From: 21-14-0-10-47-8 sp966211455
Lineage (GTDB): Bacteria; Bdellovibrionota; Bdellovibrionia; Bdellovibrionales; Bdellovibrionaceae
Assembly: GCA_966211455.1 (NCBI GenBank)
Contig: CBIHNI010000012.1
Coordinates: 78,865-142,864, forward strand
Length of the DNA: 64,000 nt
Reading direction: 5' to 3'
Part shown: positions 16,164 through 24,332 of the stretch, in pieces
Numbering within the stretch: position 1 is the stretch's first letter
How the letters are laid out: every line of letters begins with the position of its first letter
Position numbers and translations under genes: made by a program
The notes under the pieces: generated by a model
Seen by the model: the letters and a program-made list of their open reading frames with translations, nothing else
Told to the model about the DNA's origin: nothing
Database searches by the model: none

Positions 16164-18152
16164 ATGGAAACATCTCTTCAGCAAAATGCCGTCCCGTCAT
16201 CGGGCGAGCAAAAGGGGTCAGAGAAGGTGGCAGAAAAAACATCAGCTCAAAGCTGGTCCGCCGAGCAAAGTGCGGAGCTCTATGGAATCAACACCTGGGG
16301 CAATGGTTATTTCCGAGTCAACAGCCAAGGTAACGTCAGCGTCACCCCTTGCGGAGAGAAAGGTCCGGCCGTCGATTTGAACGAGCTGACCCAGGATCTG
16401 TTGGATCGCGGGATTCGCGTTCCGATCATGATTCGCTTCCCCGACATCATCAAAGCCCGTGTTGAGCTGATCAACGGCTGCTTTGCCAATGCCATCAAAG
16501 ATCACAACTACAAAGGCCAATACTGTGGCGTCTACCCCATCAAGGTGAACCAGCAGCGTCACCTGGTTGAAGAGATCGTCCATCACGGCAAACACCGTCG
16601 CCTGGGCCTTGAGTGCGGATCAAAACCGGAACTTTTGGTCGTTTTGGCCTTGATGAACACGCAAAATGCGCTGGTCATCTGTAACGGTTTCAAAGACGTC
16701 GAATACATCGAAACTGCAATCCTGTCCCAAAAACTGGGTCGTCACACGATCATCGTCGTCGACCGTTACGAAGAACTGAAAATCATTATCGATGTGGCGA
16801 AAAAGCTGAACACCAAGCCGCATATCGGTTTCCGCGCCAAATTGAACACTCAAGGTGCGGGAAAGTGGGTGGATTCTTCGGGTGCCCGTTCGAAATTCGG
16901 CCTGACCTCAATGGAAATCGTTGAGGGTATCGAGCTTCTGAAAAAAGAAGGCATGATCGAATGCCTCGAACTTCTGCATTTCCATATCGGCTCCCAGATC
17001 CCAGTGATCCAAAGCCTGAAGTCGTCTTTGAAAGAAGGCGCTCGCTTCTACACGGAACTGTACGCGATGGGCGCCACCGGCCTGAAATTCATCGACGTTG
17101 GTGGCGGCCTGGGCGTCGATTACGACGGCACCGGCTCGTCTGACAGCTCGATCAATTACAGCGAGCAAGAGTACGCAAACGACATCGTTTCCGCGCTTCA
17201 ATCTTTGTGCGACGAAAAGAAAGTTCCACATCCAGACATTGTAACCGAGTCCGGCCGCTTTTTGGTGGCTCACCACTCGATCTTGATTTTCAATATTCTG
17301 GGGAACAACGATTTGCGCCGTCCGGAACCTCCACGTCCTGCGACCAAAACCGATCACCCGCTGATGCAGGATCTGCAGTACATCTTTGAAAAGCTCAACA
17401 AAGACAATCTCAACGAGTGCTTCAACGATCTTCAGCAAGCCAAAACCGAGACTTTGTCTTTGTTCACTTACGGCGTTCTGAATCTGCAGCAGCGCGCTTG
17501 GGCTGAAGCGATGTATTTCGCGATCGCGACCAAGATGATCACCTTGGCGAAGCAAGTTGAAGATGCGGAAGACATCCTGAACACCATGTCTCAGGAGCTT
17601 TGCGATACTTATTTCTGTAACTTTTCGGTCTTCCAATCGATCCCGGATTCATGGGCGGTTGGACAGATGTTCCCGGTGATGCCAATCCATCGTCTGGAAG
17701 AAAAACCAAGCCGTGAAGCCACGCTGGCCGATCTGACTTGCGATTCGGACGGTAAAGTCGAAAAATTCATCGACACCGAAACCGGTAAATACAAAAAAAC
17801 CCTGCACGTTCACGATATCAAACCAGGTCAGCACTATTACCTGGGCGTGTTCCTGACTGGCGCTTACCAAGAGATCCTGGGCGACTTGCACAATCTTTTC
17901 GGTGATACCGATGCCGTTCACGTTTCTTTGACTGAAGATGGCTACACCTTGGATCATTACATCCCAGGCGACACAGTCACCGAAGTTCTAAGCTACGTTC
18001 AGTACCGCCACTATAACATGGTGGACAGCATCCGTCTGGCCGCGGAAGAAGGTATCAAACAGAACACCATCAGCAAGCAAGAAGCGAAGCTTTTGATCAA
18101 GCATTACGAAGAAGGCTTGTCGGGGTACACTTATCTCGAAGATCCAGAGTAA
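16164..18152 (+). CDS. speA: Biosynthetic arginine decarboxylase
   Basis: A PLP enzyme turning arginine into agmatine and CO2, the first step of the agmatine route to putrescine. The 662 residues match the usual length. The N-terminal YGINTWGNGYF signature is present and the PLP lysine lies in CGVYPIKVNQQ near residue 126. The glycine loop VGGGLGVDYDG and the C-terminal active-site region with a TESGRFLVAHHS segment follow. GAGGA lies immediately before the ATG, so the true start could be slightly downstream. The partner gene speB lies 2 kb away. A perfect terminator follows. Confidence 0.96.
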   Translation: METSLQQNAVPSSGEQKGSEKVAEKTSAQSWSAEQSAELYGINTWGNGYFRVNSQGNVSVTPCGEKGPAVDLNELTQDLLDRGIRVPIMIRFPDIIKARVELINGCFANAIKDHNYKGQYCGVYPIKVNQQRHLVEEIVHHGKHRRLGLECGSKPELLVVLALMNTQNALVICNGFKDVEYIETAILSQKLGRHTIIVVDRYEELKIIIDVAKKLNTKPHIGFRAKLNTQGAGKWVDSSGARSKFGLTSMEIVEGIELLKKEGMIECLELLHFHIGSQIPVIQSLKSSLKEGARFYTELYAMGATGLKFIDVGGGLGVDYDGTGSSDSSINYSEQEYANDIVSALQSLCDEKKVPHPDIVTESGRFLVAHHSILIFNILGNNDLRRPEPPRPATKTDHPLMQDLQYIFEKLNKDNLNECFNDLQQAKTETLSLFTYGVLNLQQRAWAEAMYFAIATKMITLAKQVEDAEDILNTMSQELCDTYFCNFSVFQSIPDSWAVGQMFPVMPIHRLEEKPSREATLADLTCDSDGKVEKFIDTETGKYKKTLHVHDIKPGQHYYLGVFLTGAYQEILGDLHNLFGDTDAVHVSLTEDGYTLDHYIPGDTVTEVLSYVQYRHYNMVDSIRLAAEEGIKQNTISKQEAKLLIKHYEEGLSGYTYLEDPE

Positions 18153-18180
18153 AACCGGATTGAAACAGACGATACAAGCA

Positions 18181-18212
18181 AAAAGGCGAACCGGCGGTTC
18201 GCCTTTTTCTTT
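18181..18212 (+). terminator. Intrinsic terminator after speA
   Basis: GGCGAACC (18185–18192), loop GGC, GGTTCGCC (18196–18203), flanked by AAAA and TTTTTCTTTTT. The stem is a perfect 8 bp, extended by A–T pairs. Confidence 0.9.
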
Positions 18213-18299
18213 TTGAAATTCGCTAGCTCGAGTTGGTTTGCTTTGGGAAAGTCTGGTTCGAGCTGTGTAGCTTTTCGCGTATCTGTGGGCCGTGCATCC

Positions 18300-18386
18300 C
18301 TCCCAGTTGGTCGTCAACTTTCTGAGGAGGGCATCAGACGCCTACCTCACAAAGTTCGGAACCAACTGGTTCCAGACTTTGCGAGT
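18300..18386. repeat. Palindromic repeat element, copy B (inverted)
   Basis: Bases 18345–18381 are the exact reverse complement of 7742–7778 (37 nt), forming a hairpin with stems CTCACAAAG and GGAACC and an AACT loop. The adjoining 18300–18340 is a decayed version of copy A's second hairpin and no longer folds well. It lies between the convergent speA and binding-protein genes and reaches to five bases from the latter's stop. Confidence 0.75.
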
Positions 18387-18390
18387 GGGC

Positions 18391-20013
18391 TTAAGGCCGG
18401 ACAAGCCACCAGTACTCGATTCCCAGATCATACTTGAACGTATCCCCAGGTCTTCCCACTCGGCTTGAAACCGCGTACAGGCTGTACTTTTCGTTGAACA
18501 TGAAGACATATGGCGCATCGTTGGCGATGCGTTCGAAGACTTTTCTTAACATGTTGATGCGCTTCGTGCGATCCATTTCCAAGCGGCCTTGATCGATCAG
18601 ACGATCGACTTCGGGAACCTTGTAACGGATAAAGTTCGAACCACCTTTGATCGCGCTGCTGGAATGCCATTGCAATTTTGGATCGAAATCGATGCTTGTG
18701 GTCCACGCCAGCGACATGGCATCGAATTTTCCGTCGTCCAGTTGCTTCAAGAAGGCATTCCATTCCAGATACTTGATTTCCATATCGATGCCGGCTTTTT
18801 TCAGATCCTCTTTGTAGAACATCAGGTACTTTTCGTACTCTTTGTTCGAATGAACCAGCGTGAAGCGGAAATCGGTTTTCTTGCCGTTGATCGTTTTCTC
18901 CAGCACGCCGTCTTTATCCGAATCCTTCCAGCCTTCTTTGGCCAAAAGCTCTTGAGCTTTTTTGGGATCGAACAGAATCGGCTTCACGTCCGGAGATGCG
19001 TAATCCGAAAACATGTCGGTTGGGCCCGTGGCCAAAGCGGATAGATCATAACGGAACTGCTTGATCATCTCTTCGCGGTTCATCAGATGCGCCAAAGCAA
19101 TGCGGACCTCGCGGTCTTTGAACAAAGGCTGCTCAAGGTTCCAGCCGATATAGCGATAATTCTTGCCGACTTTGTTTTCGGCTTTTACCTTCAGAACCGA
19201 CTTGCCCCAATTTCCGCCTTCAGTTTTTTTCACATACTGCTCAGGACTGAGCTCGGCGAAATCCAGATCGCCTTTGTTCAGCTGGTCCAAATAGGTTTTT
19301 TCATCCCGGATAAACTTGAAAACGATGGTTCCGAAATTATAGACGCCTTTGAACTCAGGCAAAGAGTTGGCAAAAAACTGCGGATATTTTTTCAGAATCA
19401 CGCGGTGGCCTTTTTCGAATTTTTCAACTTTGTAAGGGCCCGAGCCAACCAGCTCTTTGCTCATCTTCTTTGATTTTTCAACATCCGAATAAATATGCTT
19501 CGGGATGATCATCAATCCGGCCACGATATCGAAATTCTGGAAATAGGTGTCTTTCGTGAAGAACTTGACCTGCAAAGGGTCCACGACTTCGACCCGACTG
19601 ATGCCATCCAGATAAGGACGCCGATGGGTTCCATTGTATTTCGGATCCATGATCGCATCGAAAGAGAACTTCACGTCTTCGGCCGTCAGCTCGTGACCGT
19701 CATGGAAAGTCAGGCCTTTACGAAGCCAGAAGGTAAAGACTTTTCCGTCTTTCGAGATTTCCCATTTTTCGGCCAAGAAGGGCTTCCACTCGTAATTGTC
19801 CCAATTCTTGGTGAGCAGCGTGCCCATGGTGAAAGTGTGGATGTTTTGCGCGTATTGATCGACAGCAGAAATCGGGTGAATCGTCGGCGGCTCGGCCTGC
19901 ATATGGATGGTGAATGTACCGCCCTGAGGGGCCTCTGGATTTCCCAGGGCCAGCGCCGAGATTGACGCATAAGACAGGACGAGAGAAAGAACCGCGGCAG
20001 CGATGCGAATCAT
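18391..20013 (-). CDS. Family 5 extracellular solute-binding protein
   Basis: A periplasmic binding protein of the oligopeptide/dipeptide/nickel ABC-transporter family (SBP_bac_5), 540 residues. The start is the ATG at 20013, where GCAGGAGA lies upstream and a signal peptide (IAAAVLSLVLSYASISALA) begins; the longest frame adds 27 residues with no such features. The mature protein opens with PEAPQGGTFTIHMQAEPPT and has the family segment KVFTFWLRKGLTFHDG, followed by LTAEDVKFSFD. No permease or ATPase gene is adjacent, so it either works with a distant transporter or is a solitary receptor. The substrate is unknown; a peptide is the default guess. Confidence 0.9.
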   Translation of the reverse strand: MIRIAAAVLSLVLSYASISALALGNPEAPQGGTFTIHMQAEPPTIHPISAVDQYAQNIHTFTMGTLLTKNWDNYEWKPFLAEKWEISKDGKVFTFWLRKGLTFHDGHELTAEDVKFSFDAIMDPKYNGTHRRPYLDGISRVEVVDPLQVKFFTKDTYFQNFDIVAGLMIIPKHIYSDVEKSKKMSKELVGSGPYKVEKFEKGHRVILKKYPQFFANSLPEFKGVYNFGTIVFKFIRDEKTYLDQLNKGDLDFAELSPEQYVKKTEGGNWGKSVLKVKAENKVGKNYRYIGWNLEQPLFKDREVRIALAHLMNREEMIKQFRYDLSALATGPTDMFSDYASPDVKPILFDPKKAQELLAKEGWKDSDKDGVLEKTINGKKTDFRFTLVHSNKEYEKYLMFYKEDLKKAGIDMEIKYLEWNAFLKQLDDGKFDAMSLAWTTSIDFDPKLQWHSSSAIKGGSNFIRYKVPEVDRLIDQGRLEMDRTKRINMLRKVFERIANDAPYVFMFNEKYSLYAVSSRVGRPGDTFKYDLGIEYWWLVRP

Positions 20014-20115
20014 GAAATGTTCTCCTGCATTTTGCCGTCCCAATTTCGATGAGATGGTGATAAAGATCAAGGACTTCGGCCAAACCCGCGCCACTTCGCG
20101 CTAAAGGACACAATC

Positions 20116-21156
20116 ATGAGTCAATTTGATCCCTCACAAACCATTTCATCCGAGTTCGGTATCTTCGGAATCCCTGTTGAAGAAAAAGACGCCAAACTGA
20201 TCCTTCTGCCCGTGCCATGGGAAGTGACGACATCTTATGGTCAAGGCGCCAGCAACGGTCCACGCATCATCCGTCAGGCGTCCGAGCAAATCGATCTCTT
20301 CGATTTGGAAACTGGCAAAGCTTACGAGGCCGGCTATTTCATGCGCGAGATTCCAAGCGATCTGGAAAAGAAAAACAAAACGATGAAAGCCAAAGCGCAA
20401 GAGCTCATCGAAATGAAAACCAACTTGGAAAACGATCAGGCCAAAGAAGCGAAAATCCTTTCCGAGGTGAATCAGGCTTGTGATGACATGACCAACTGGG
20501 TTTACCAGCAATCAAAAGCAGTCTTGGATCAGGGAAAATACCTGGGCCTGGTCGGTGGCGATCATTCAAGCCCACTGGGTGCAATCCGTGCCGTCGCGGA
20601 AAAATGCAAAGGCGATTTCGGCGTTTTGCACATTGATGCCCACGCAGATCTTCGCGTTGCGTACCAAGGTTTCAAACAATCGCACGCTTCGATCATGTAC
20701 AACGTGATGAACAGCGAACAACGTCCCAAAAAATTGGTCCAAGTCGGCATCCGCGATTTCAGCGAAGATGAATACAATTACATTCAAAACAGTGGCGGAA
20801 AAATCCGCACGTTCTTCGATTTGGAAAACAAACGTCGTCAGCTGGAAGGCGAGACCTGGGCGAAAATCGCTAAAGACATCGTCAGCGAATTGCCTCAGCA
20901 AGTTTACGTGTCTTTCGATATCGACGGATTGGATCCCGCTTTGTGCCCAAGCACGGGAACGCCGGTTGCCGGCGGACTGTCACTGAGCGAAGTGTTCTAT
21001 CTCTTCCGCGCCGTTGTCGAGAGCGGAAGAAAGATCGTCGGTTTTGATGTGAATGAAGTTTCGTCTGGAACGGAAGACGAGTCCGAGTGGGACGGGAACG
21101 TTGGCGCTCGCGTCCTTTATAAACTGTGCGGTTGGACGATTAAATCCAATCAATAA
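20116..21156 (+). CDS. speB: Agmatinase / ureohydrolase family protein
   Basis: A binuclear manganese enzyme of 346 residues, most likely hydrolysing agmatine to putrescine and urea. The metal motifs are GGDHSSPLG (near 148), HIDAHADLR (near 172) and SFDIDGLDP (near 266), all intact, with the C-terminal GFDVNEVS. There is a helical, Lys/Glu-rich insertion at about residues 80–120 (KAKAQELIEMKTNLEND region) relative to typical agmatinases. Agmatinase is preferred over arginase because speA is nearby; formimidoglutamase remains possible. AAAGGA precedes the ATG. It is divergent from the binding-protein gene, sharing a 102-nt promoter gap. Confidence 0.88.
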   Translation: MSQFDPSQTISSEFGIFGIPVEEKDAKLILLPVPWEVTTSYGQGASNGPRIIRQASEQIDLFDLETGKAYEAGYFMREIPSDLEKKNKTMKAKAQELIEMKTNLENDQAKEAKILSEVNQACDDMTNWVYQQSKAVLDQGKYLGLVGGDHSSPLGAIRAVAEKCKGDFGVLHIDAHADLRVAYQGFKQSHASIMYNVMNSEQRPKKLVQVGIRDFSEDEYNYIQNSGGKIRTFFDLENKRRQLEGETWAKIAKDIVSELPQQVYVSFDIDGLDPALCPSTGTPVAGGLSLSEVFYLFRAVVESGRKIVGFDVNEVSSGTEDESEWDGNVGARVLYKLCGWTIKSNQ

Positions 21157-21164
21157 GGCGGGAA

Positions 21165-21539
21165 CTACCCGCCTCGTGCGTATCGCTTTGTCATTGATTC
21201 GCGGATTTCAGCACCTTCGATGCTCAAACGAGTCCAAGGAATCGCGCGAAGTCTTTCTGGCTCGATGTATTCTTCAGTTTCTTCGCAGATTCCGAAGCTG
21301 CCGTTTTCAATGCGGGCCAGGGCGCTTTCAATTTCCATCAGTTGCGTGCGCAGTCTTTCATGAAGAGTGAGAAATTCGGCTTCAGCCAAAACGCGAACCG
21401 TTTGATCGGCTTCATCACCACCGCGGTCGTCGTTGTGCAGATCGCTTCGAGCTTCTTTTACGCGATTCAAAATATCTGCTTTTGATTGAAGTAGTTTCTG
21501 ACGGCATTCAGTCACAAGCGACTGTGAAATTTGAGACAT
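21165..21539 (-). CDS. DksA/TraR-like protein lacking zinc ligands
   Basis: A 124-residue protein with an N-terminal coiled-coil hairpin (about 1–80) and a C-terminal globular part matching DksA: IENGSFGICEETEEYIEPER, then LRAIPWTR. DksA proteins bind the RNA polymerase secondary channel and respond with ppGpp. Here only the first of four zinc-binding cysteines remains: the second is Thr, and the C-terminal CxxC is replaced by Ser and neighbouring residues. It may therefore fold without zinc, as some redox-insensitive DksA paralogues do. GGAGGGAAAG precedes the ATG. Tip acidic residues such as the DDRGGDEAD run are kept. Confidence 0.85.
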   Translation of the reverse strand: MSQISQSLVTECRQKLLQSKADILNRVKEARSDLHNDDRGGDEADQTVRVLAEAEFLTLHERLRTQLMEIESALARIENGSFGICEETEEYIEPERLRAIPWTRLSIEGAEIRESMTKRYARGG

Positions 21540-21974
21540 CTTTCCCTCCTTAGATGGCCCCAGTTGATCGATACGCTTTCCATGCGAGTCTCAAAATTTT
21601 GCTTCCGAAATCCCTCCGGAAATTTTGAGGTTCCATTTTGGAACTGGTACATTAAAAGCACTTCGAATTTCTTTGGCAACAAAAATCTTACACGAACTTA
21701 CACCTATTTAACTGCCTGAATCCCTTCAAACTTCCTTAACTTTGTCGAAAAAAGTCGCAATTTCTCCTCTGAAACTAACCGAATCAAAGACAGAATCAAA
21801 CAGGATCCTGTCATCACTTTTGCAGGTATCTGAATGCGTCATGCTGCAAACATACATTTATCGAACCGGACTTTTGTCAGCCACAAACGACAAATAAGAC
21901 GGACAACATCTGTCCGTTCACAGTGAGACCAGCGAATTCGGGGAAATAGTTAATGGGAATTTTGGGGTTTGATT
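21540..21974. other. Intergenic region with hairpins, no gene seen
   Basis: A 435-base gap upstream of the DksA-like gene. CTCAAAATTT (21590–21599) pairs with AAATTTTGAG (21620–21629), with CCG/CGG inside, about 50–90 bases ahead of the DksA-like start, where it would sit in a leader RNA. ACGGACA/TGTCCGT near 21900–21917 may end the minus-strand SH3 gene, but its T-tract is weak. No ORF with a ribosome binding site was seen. Confidence 0.4.
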
Positions 21975-22547
21975 TTAAGGACTGACTTTATCCGGCTCGA
22001 AAACCATGCGCATTCGTGACGAAGGTCTCCAGGTGTGATCCAGATTGATCCAGAACTGTTCACCTTTTGAGTTCTCAACCTTGGTCCAGCCGTCTTCGCC
22101 GCCCAAATCCAAAAAGGCATCGCCTTTTTGCGCGGCCACCGAAGCCTTTTCGAATTGCGATCCAGGACCCGTTCGCAGGTTCGATTTTTTCACCTGCACG
22201 GATAGACACTTTAAGCTGAACGAGATATCCGAACGACGCACCCAATAGCTTTTACCATCCATGTTTTTGACTTCGATCCAGCCACCTTCTTTTTTTCCGG
22301 TCCACGTCAGTGGCGTGTAACGGGAAAACTTGATGCTGTCTTCCTTTTTAGGTTTTGCGGGTTTTTGATATTTGGCCGCCGGGTTTCTTTTTTTACCCTT
22401 TGGATTTTTTTGGCTGGCCGGTGCGCGAACTTCGACCTTGCTGCGCGTTTCTTTGTTCTTCACGCAAGCGGGCACTCCGCCAGCAGCAAATGTTGGAAAA
22501 GAGATCAGAAGAGACAAACTCAATGTCGAAATTAGAAGACTCCGCAT
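21975..22547 (-). CDS. Secreted SH3-domain protein
   Basis: An exported protein of 190 residues: a signal peptide (ISTLSLSLLISFPTFAA), a Lys/Pro-rich basic linker (about 40–75), then two bacterial SH3-like domains. The second, at about 118–168, is clear, with SNLRTGPGSQFEKASVA followed by GDAFLDLGGEDGW. The first (about 75–110, ending YWVRRSDIS) is more diverged. Such domains usually bind peptidoglycan or peptides in the envelope. The basic linker may hold the protein to the wall or DNA. It is probably co-transcribed with the small secreted protein 35 nt upstream. Confidence 0.8.
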   Translation of the reverse strand: MRSLLISTLSLSLLISFPTFAAGGVPACVKNKETRSKVEVRAPASQKNPKGKKRNPAAKYQKPAKPKKEDSIKFSRYTPLTWTGKKEGGWIEVKNMDGKSYWVRRSDISFSLKCLSVQVKKSNLRTGPGSQFEKASVAAQKGDAFLDLGGEDGWTKVENSKGEQFWINLDHTWRPSSRMRMVFEPDKVSP

Positions 22548-22582
22548 ACAGATTTATTCGGAGTCTGAGGCCAAAAACGATA

Positions 22583-22975
22583 TTACCTTTGGCCCAGTTT
22601 TTTGTAGGTACGCTTGTCCTTCTCGAGACACTCCCGGACCTGGTCCAGGAGCTGAGCCGAAGCCTTCTCAAAACGATTCACCAAGGCTTGCTCGCGCTGA
22701 TCGGAACCGCGGAACGCTTTGGCTGAAACACGGAGTGCTTCCAAATCACTGCGTTTCAAAGACCTTTGCGTTGTCATTTTATGATCCAGGCGGTCGGCAT
22801 TTTGCTCGAGCACTTCGGCCATCGTATCGTTCTTACGAATAAAAGATGACATCAGCTGCGATTGCGCTGCTTGCATGGCTTTCAGATCCTTCGCCAATGT
22901 TTCACACTTTTTCGAAGGCGCCGCTAAAACTGACACTGAAAAGAGAAAAAACACGACCCCGGTTTTCATCCCCAT
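22583..22975 (-). CDS. Small secreted helical protein, unknown
   Basis: A 130-residue exported protein; the ATG at 22975 is chosen because GGGGGTT lies seven bases upstream. The signal peptide is GVVFFLFSVSVLAAP. The mature part is almost wholly helical and charged (Lys, Arg, Glu, Gln), with two cysteines (KKCET and RECLE) that could form a disulfide linking the ends. No domain was recognised. It is the first gene of a pair with the SH3 protein. Confidence 0.65.
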   Translation of the reverse strand: MGMKTGVVFFLFSVSVLAAPSKKCETLAKDLKAMQAAQSQLMSSFIRKNDTMAEVLEQNADRLDHKMTTQRSLKRSDLEALRVSAKAFRGSDQREQALVNRFEKASAQLLDQVRECLEKDKRTYKKLGQR

Positions 22976-23149
22976 AAAAGAACCCCCGTTCTTCACCGCC
23001 GAACATACCGCGAAGTCCGAAGACCCGATACGACAGCGATCAGAAGCACACGTTTTAAAACCGTTTTTCTTGAAAAGAGTGAGGAAATTTCCGGACTGTC
23101 CACCCTGTTGACAGGGAGTTCTTACAACTCGACTCTTTGGATTGGTTAT

Positions 23150-23338
23150 CTAACTCCACAGCCTCTCCCACTCTTCGGCGGAGAGCCCCCGCAGTCTTTG
23201 CTTGCGGTAAGGGATTTCGCCGAGCGCCTCCTTCTCGTTGAGCTGGATGTAGTTTCGGACCTGGATCTGGTCTCTGAACGCTCGCACCACACGAGTGAAG
23301 GGCCGGAACTTCCAGAGCTTTTGCAGCTTACTGGCACT
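23150..23338 (-). pseudogene. Remnant of a REP-associated tyrosine transposase (C-terminal end)
   Basis: The last 62 codons of an open frame read RPFTRVV, then QVRNYIQLNEKEALGEIPYR, then LRGLSAEEWERLW and stop. This resembles the C-terminal tail of IS200-like Y1 (RAYT) transposases, recalled from family knowledge and not searched. The catalytic HUH motif and tyrosine that should precede it are absent: the upstream frame (to 23557) instead runs through repeat DNA. It is therefore a decayed fragment. REP-like arms lie at its 5' side (23459–23555), as expected for this element type. Confidence 0.6.
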
Positions 23339-23458
23339 CACCTCATCCCTTCTTGATAACCCCTTCGCCATATCACCGATCTGAGCCACACAAGCTCCGC
23401 CAACCATGCAACTTCTCTCACCTTCAAAGCTCTTTGCTTCAACCAAAGCCCCTCTTTC

Positions 23459-23555
23459 GGGGGTACCGGTCACGTGGAGAACTTTCGCTTCGGCTGAAGA
23501 CCCAGTGGGGGTATCGGTCACCATGTGGCTTTTGGCAGCCGTGACCGATACCCCC
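23459..23555. repeat. REP-like arms next to transposase remnant
   Basis: GGGGGTACCGGTCAC (23459–23473) and GGGGGTATCGGTCAC (23507–23521) are direct repeats, and the exact reverse complement of the second lies at 23541–23555, giving a 15-bp perfect stem with a 19-nt loop. Similarity extends outward to a GCTTCG-CTGA segment, so the unit is about 40 nt in three copies. Confidence 0.75.
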
Positions 23556-23701
23556 AAGGAGCCTCAGTCGAAGCAAGAAGCTTGCGGGCGCGGGAGCGAA
23601 ATCAGGGGCGGAGAGAAGCACAAGTGTCCGCGACGTGCGGGCCGGGTCCGGTGGGCGGATGGGGGAAGTGGATCAGCCGTGGGGTGCTTTGAGAAGTGTC
23701 G

Positions 23702-23914
23702 TTAGTTAATAAAATGACGGGCGACCAGATAGGGGATCAACAGATAAATGATCGAATCGCGGATCAAGTAATACACGAAAAAAACGGCGAAGATTTTCCA
23801 GCCGTAGCGGCGGATCACGGCGCGGAAGCCACCCTCTTTCCAAGTCTGGCGACAGTCTTGGAAGGTGGTCTTCAGATAAGTGAAAAAGCCGCTCACGCTT
23901 GCGTTCATCAGCAT
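23702..23914 (-). CDS. Small membrane protein in urate-oxidase-type operon
   Basis: A 70-residue protein whose ATG shares one base with the stop of the cytochrome c gene (TGATG), so it is translationally coupled. It has an N-terminal amphipathic part and one strong hydrophobic segment (KIFAVFFVYYLIRDSIIYLL). A longer frame upstream exists, but it overlaps the cytochrome gene and is not believed. No family was recognised. It may be a small subunit of the membrane protein–cytochrome pair encoded upstream. Confidence 0.6.
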   Translation of the reverse strand: MLMNASVSGFFTYLKTTFQDCRQTWKEGGFRAVIRRYGWKIFAVFFVYYLIRDSIIYLLIPYLVARHFIN

Positions 23915-24291
23915 CACTTCGTTTCGCCCGTTTGTCCTAAATAAGCCGCCAGGCTTGGAATTTCTTTTTCCAAATGCGGAAGAGCGATCATCGTCTTGGT
24001 TTCGCGTTTCGGTTTGTAATCGGCAGGATAAGCGGCCCGCATGATTCGTGCTTCCAGCAAAGCTTGCGAAGATCCAGCCACTGCGGGTCCGATCGAACCA
24101 TCGATTGCCGGATTCACATTGTGGCAAGCAGCGCAGTTCGAAACGTAAATCGAACGCCCCCGTTGAGCCAGCTCTTCAACCGACATTTCGGAAACGGGTT
24201 TCGAATTTTCATTGGATTTTTTCGTGCAACCCGCCGCCATCAGCGCGCAAGCCACCGCCACAAAAGAAAAAAGGAGCATGGTTTTTTTCAT
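23914..24291 (-). CDS. Mono-heme cytochrome c lipoprotein
   Basis: A 125-residue exported cytochrome c. The signal peptide ends in the lipobox MAAGC, so it is membrane-anchored. One heme site, CAACH, is near residue 55, and a Met (KTMIALPH) about 45 residues later is the likely sixth ligand. It follows the Urate_ox_N-type membrane protein by 41 nt. In PuuD-type urate oxidases a cytochrome c domain is fused to the membrane domain; here it is a separate polypeptide, which suggests it is the electron acceptor of that enzyme. Confidence 0.85.
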   Translation of the reverse strand: MKKTMLLFSFVAVACALMAAGCTKKSNENSKPVSEMSVEELAQRGRSIYVSNCAACHNVNPAIDGSIGPAVAGSSQALLEARIMRAAYPADYKPKRETKTMIALPHLEKEIPSLAAYLGQTGETK

Positions 24292-24332
24292 GCTCCTTTA
24301 ATTGCCATCAAAAACTTTGAATTTCAATCAAA

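Noticed and set aside
16908..17636. 242-codon minus-strand frame inside speA
   Set aside because: Antisense shadow; low-complexity Val/Asp/Phe composition.
18241..18270. GGTTCGAGC resembling a tRNA T-arm
   Set aside because: No acceptor stem, anticodon arm or CCA context can be built around it.
23915..24127. N-terminal 71 codons of the longer frame ahead of the small TM protein
   Set aside because: This part overlaps the cytochrome c gene in another frame and has Arg/Ser-rich noise; the coupled ATG at 23914 is preferred.
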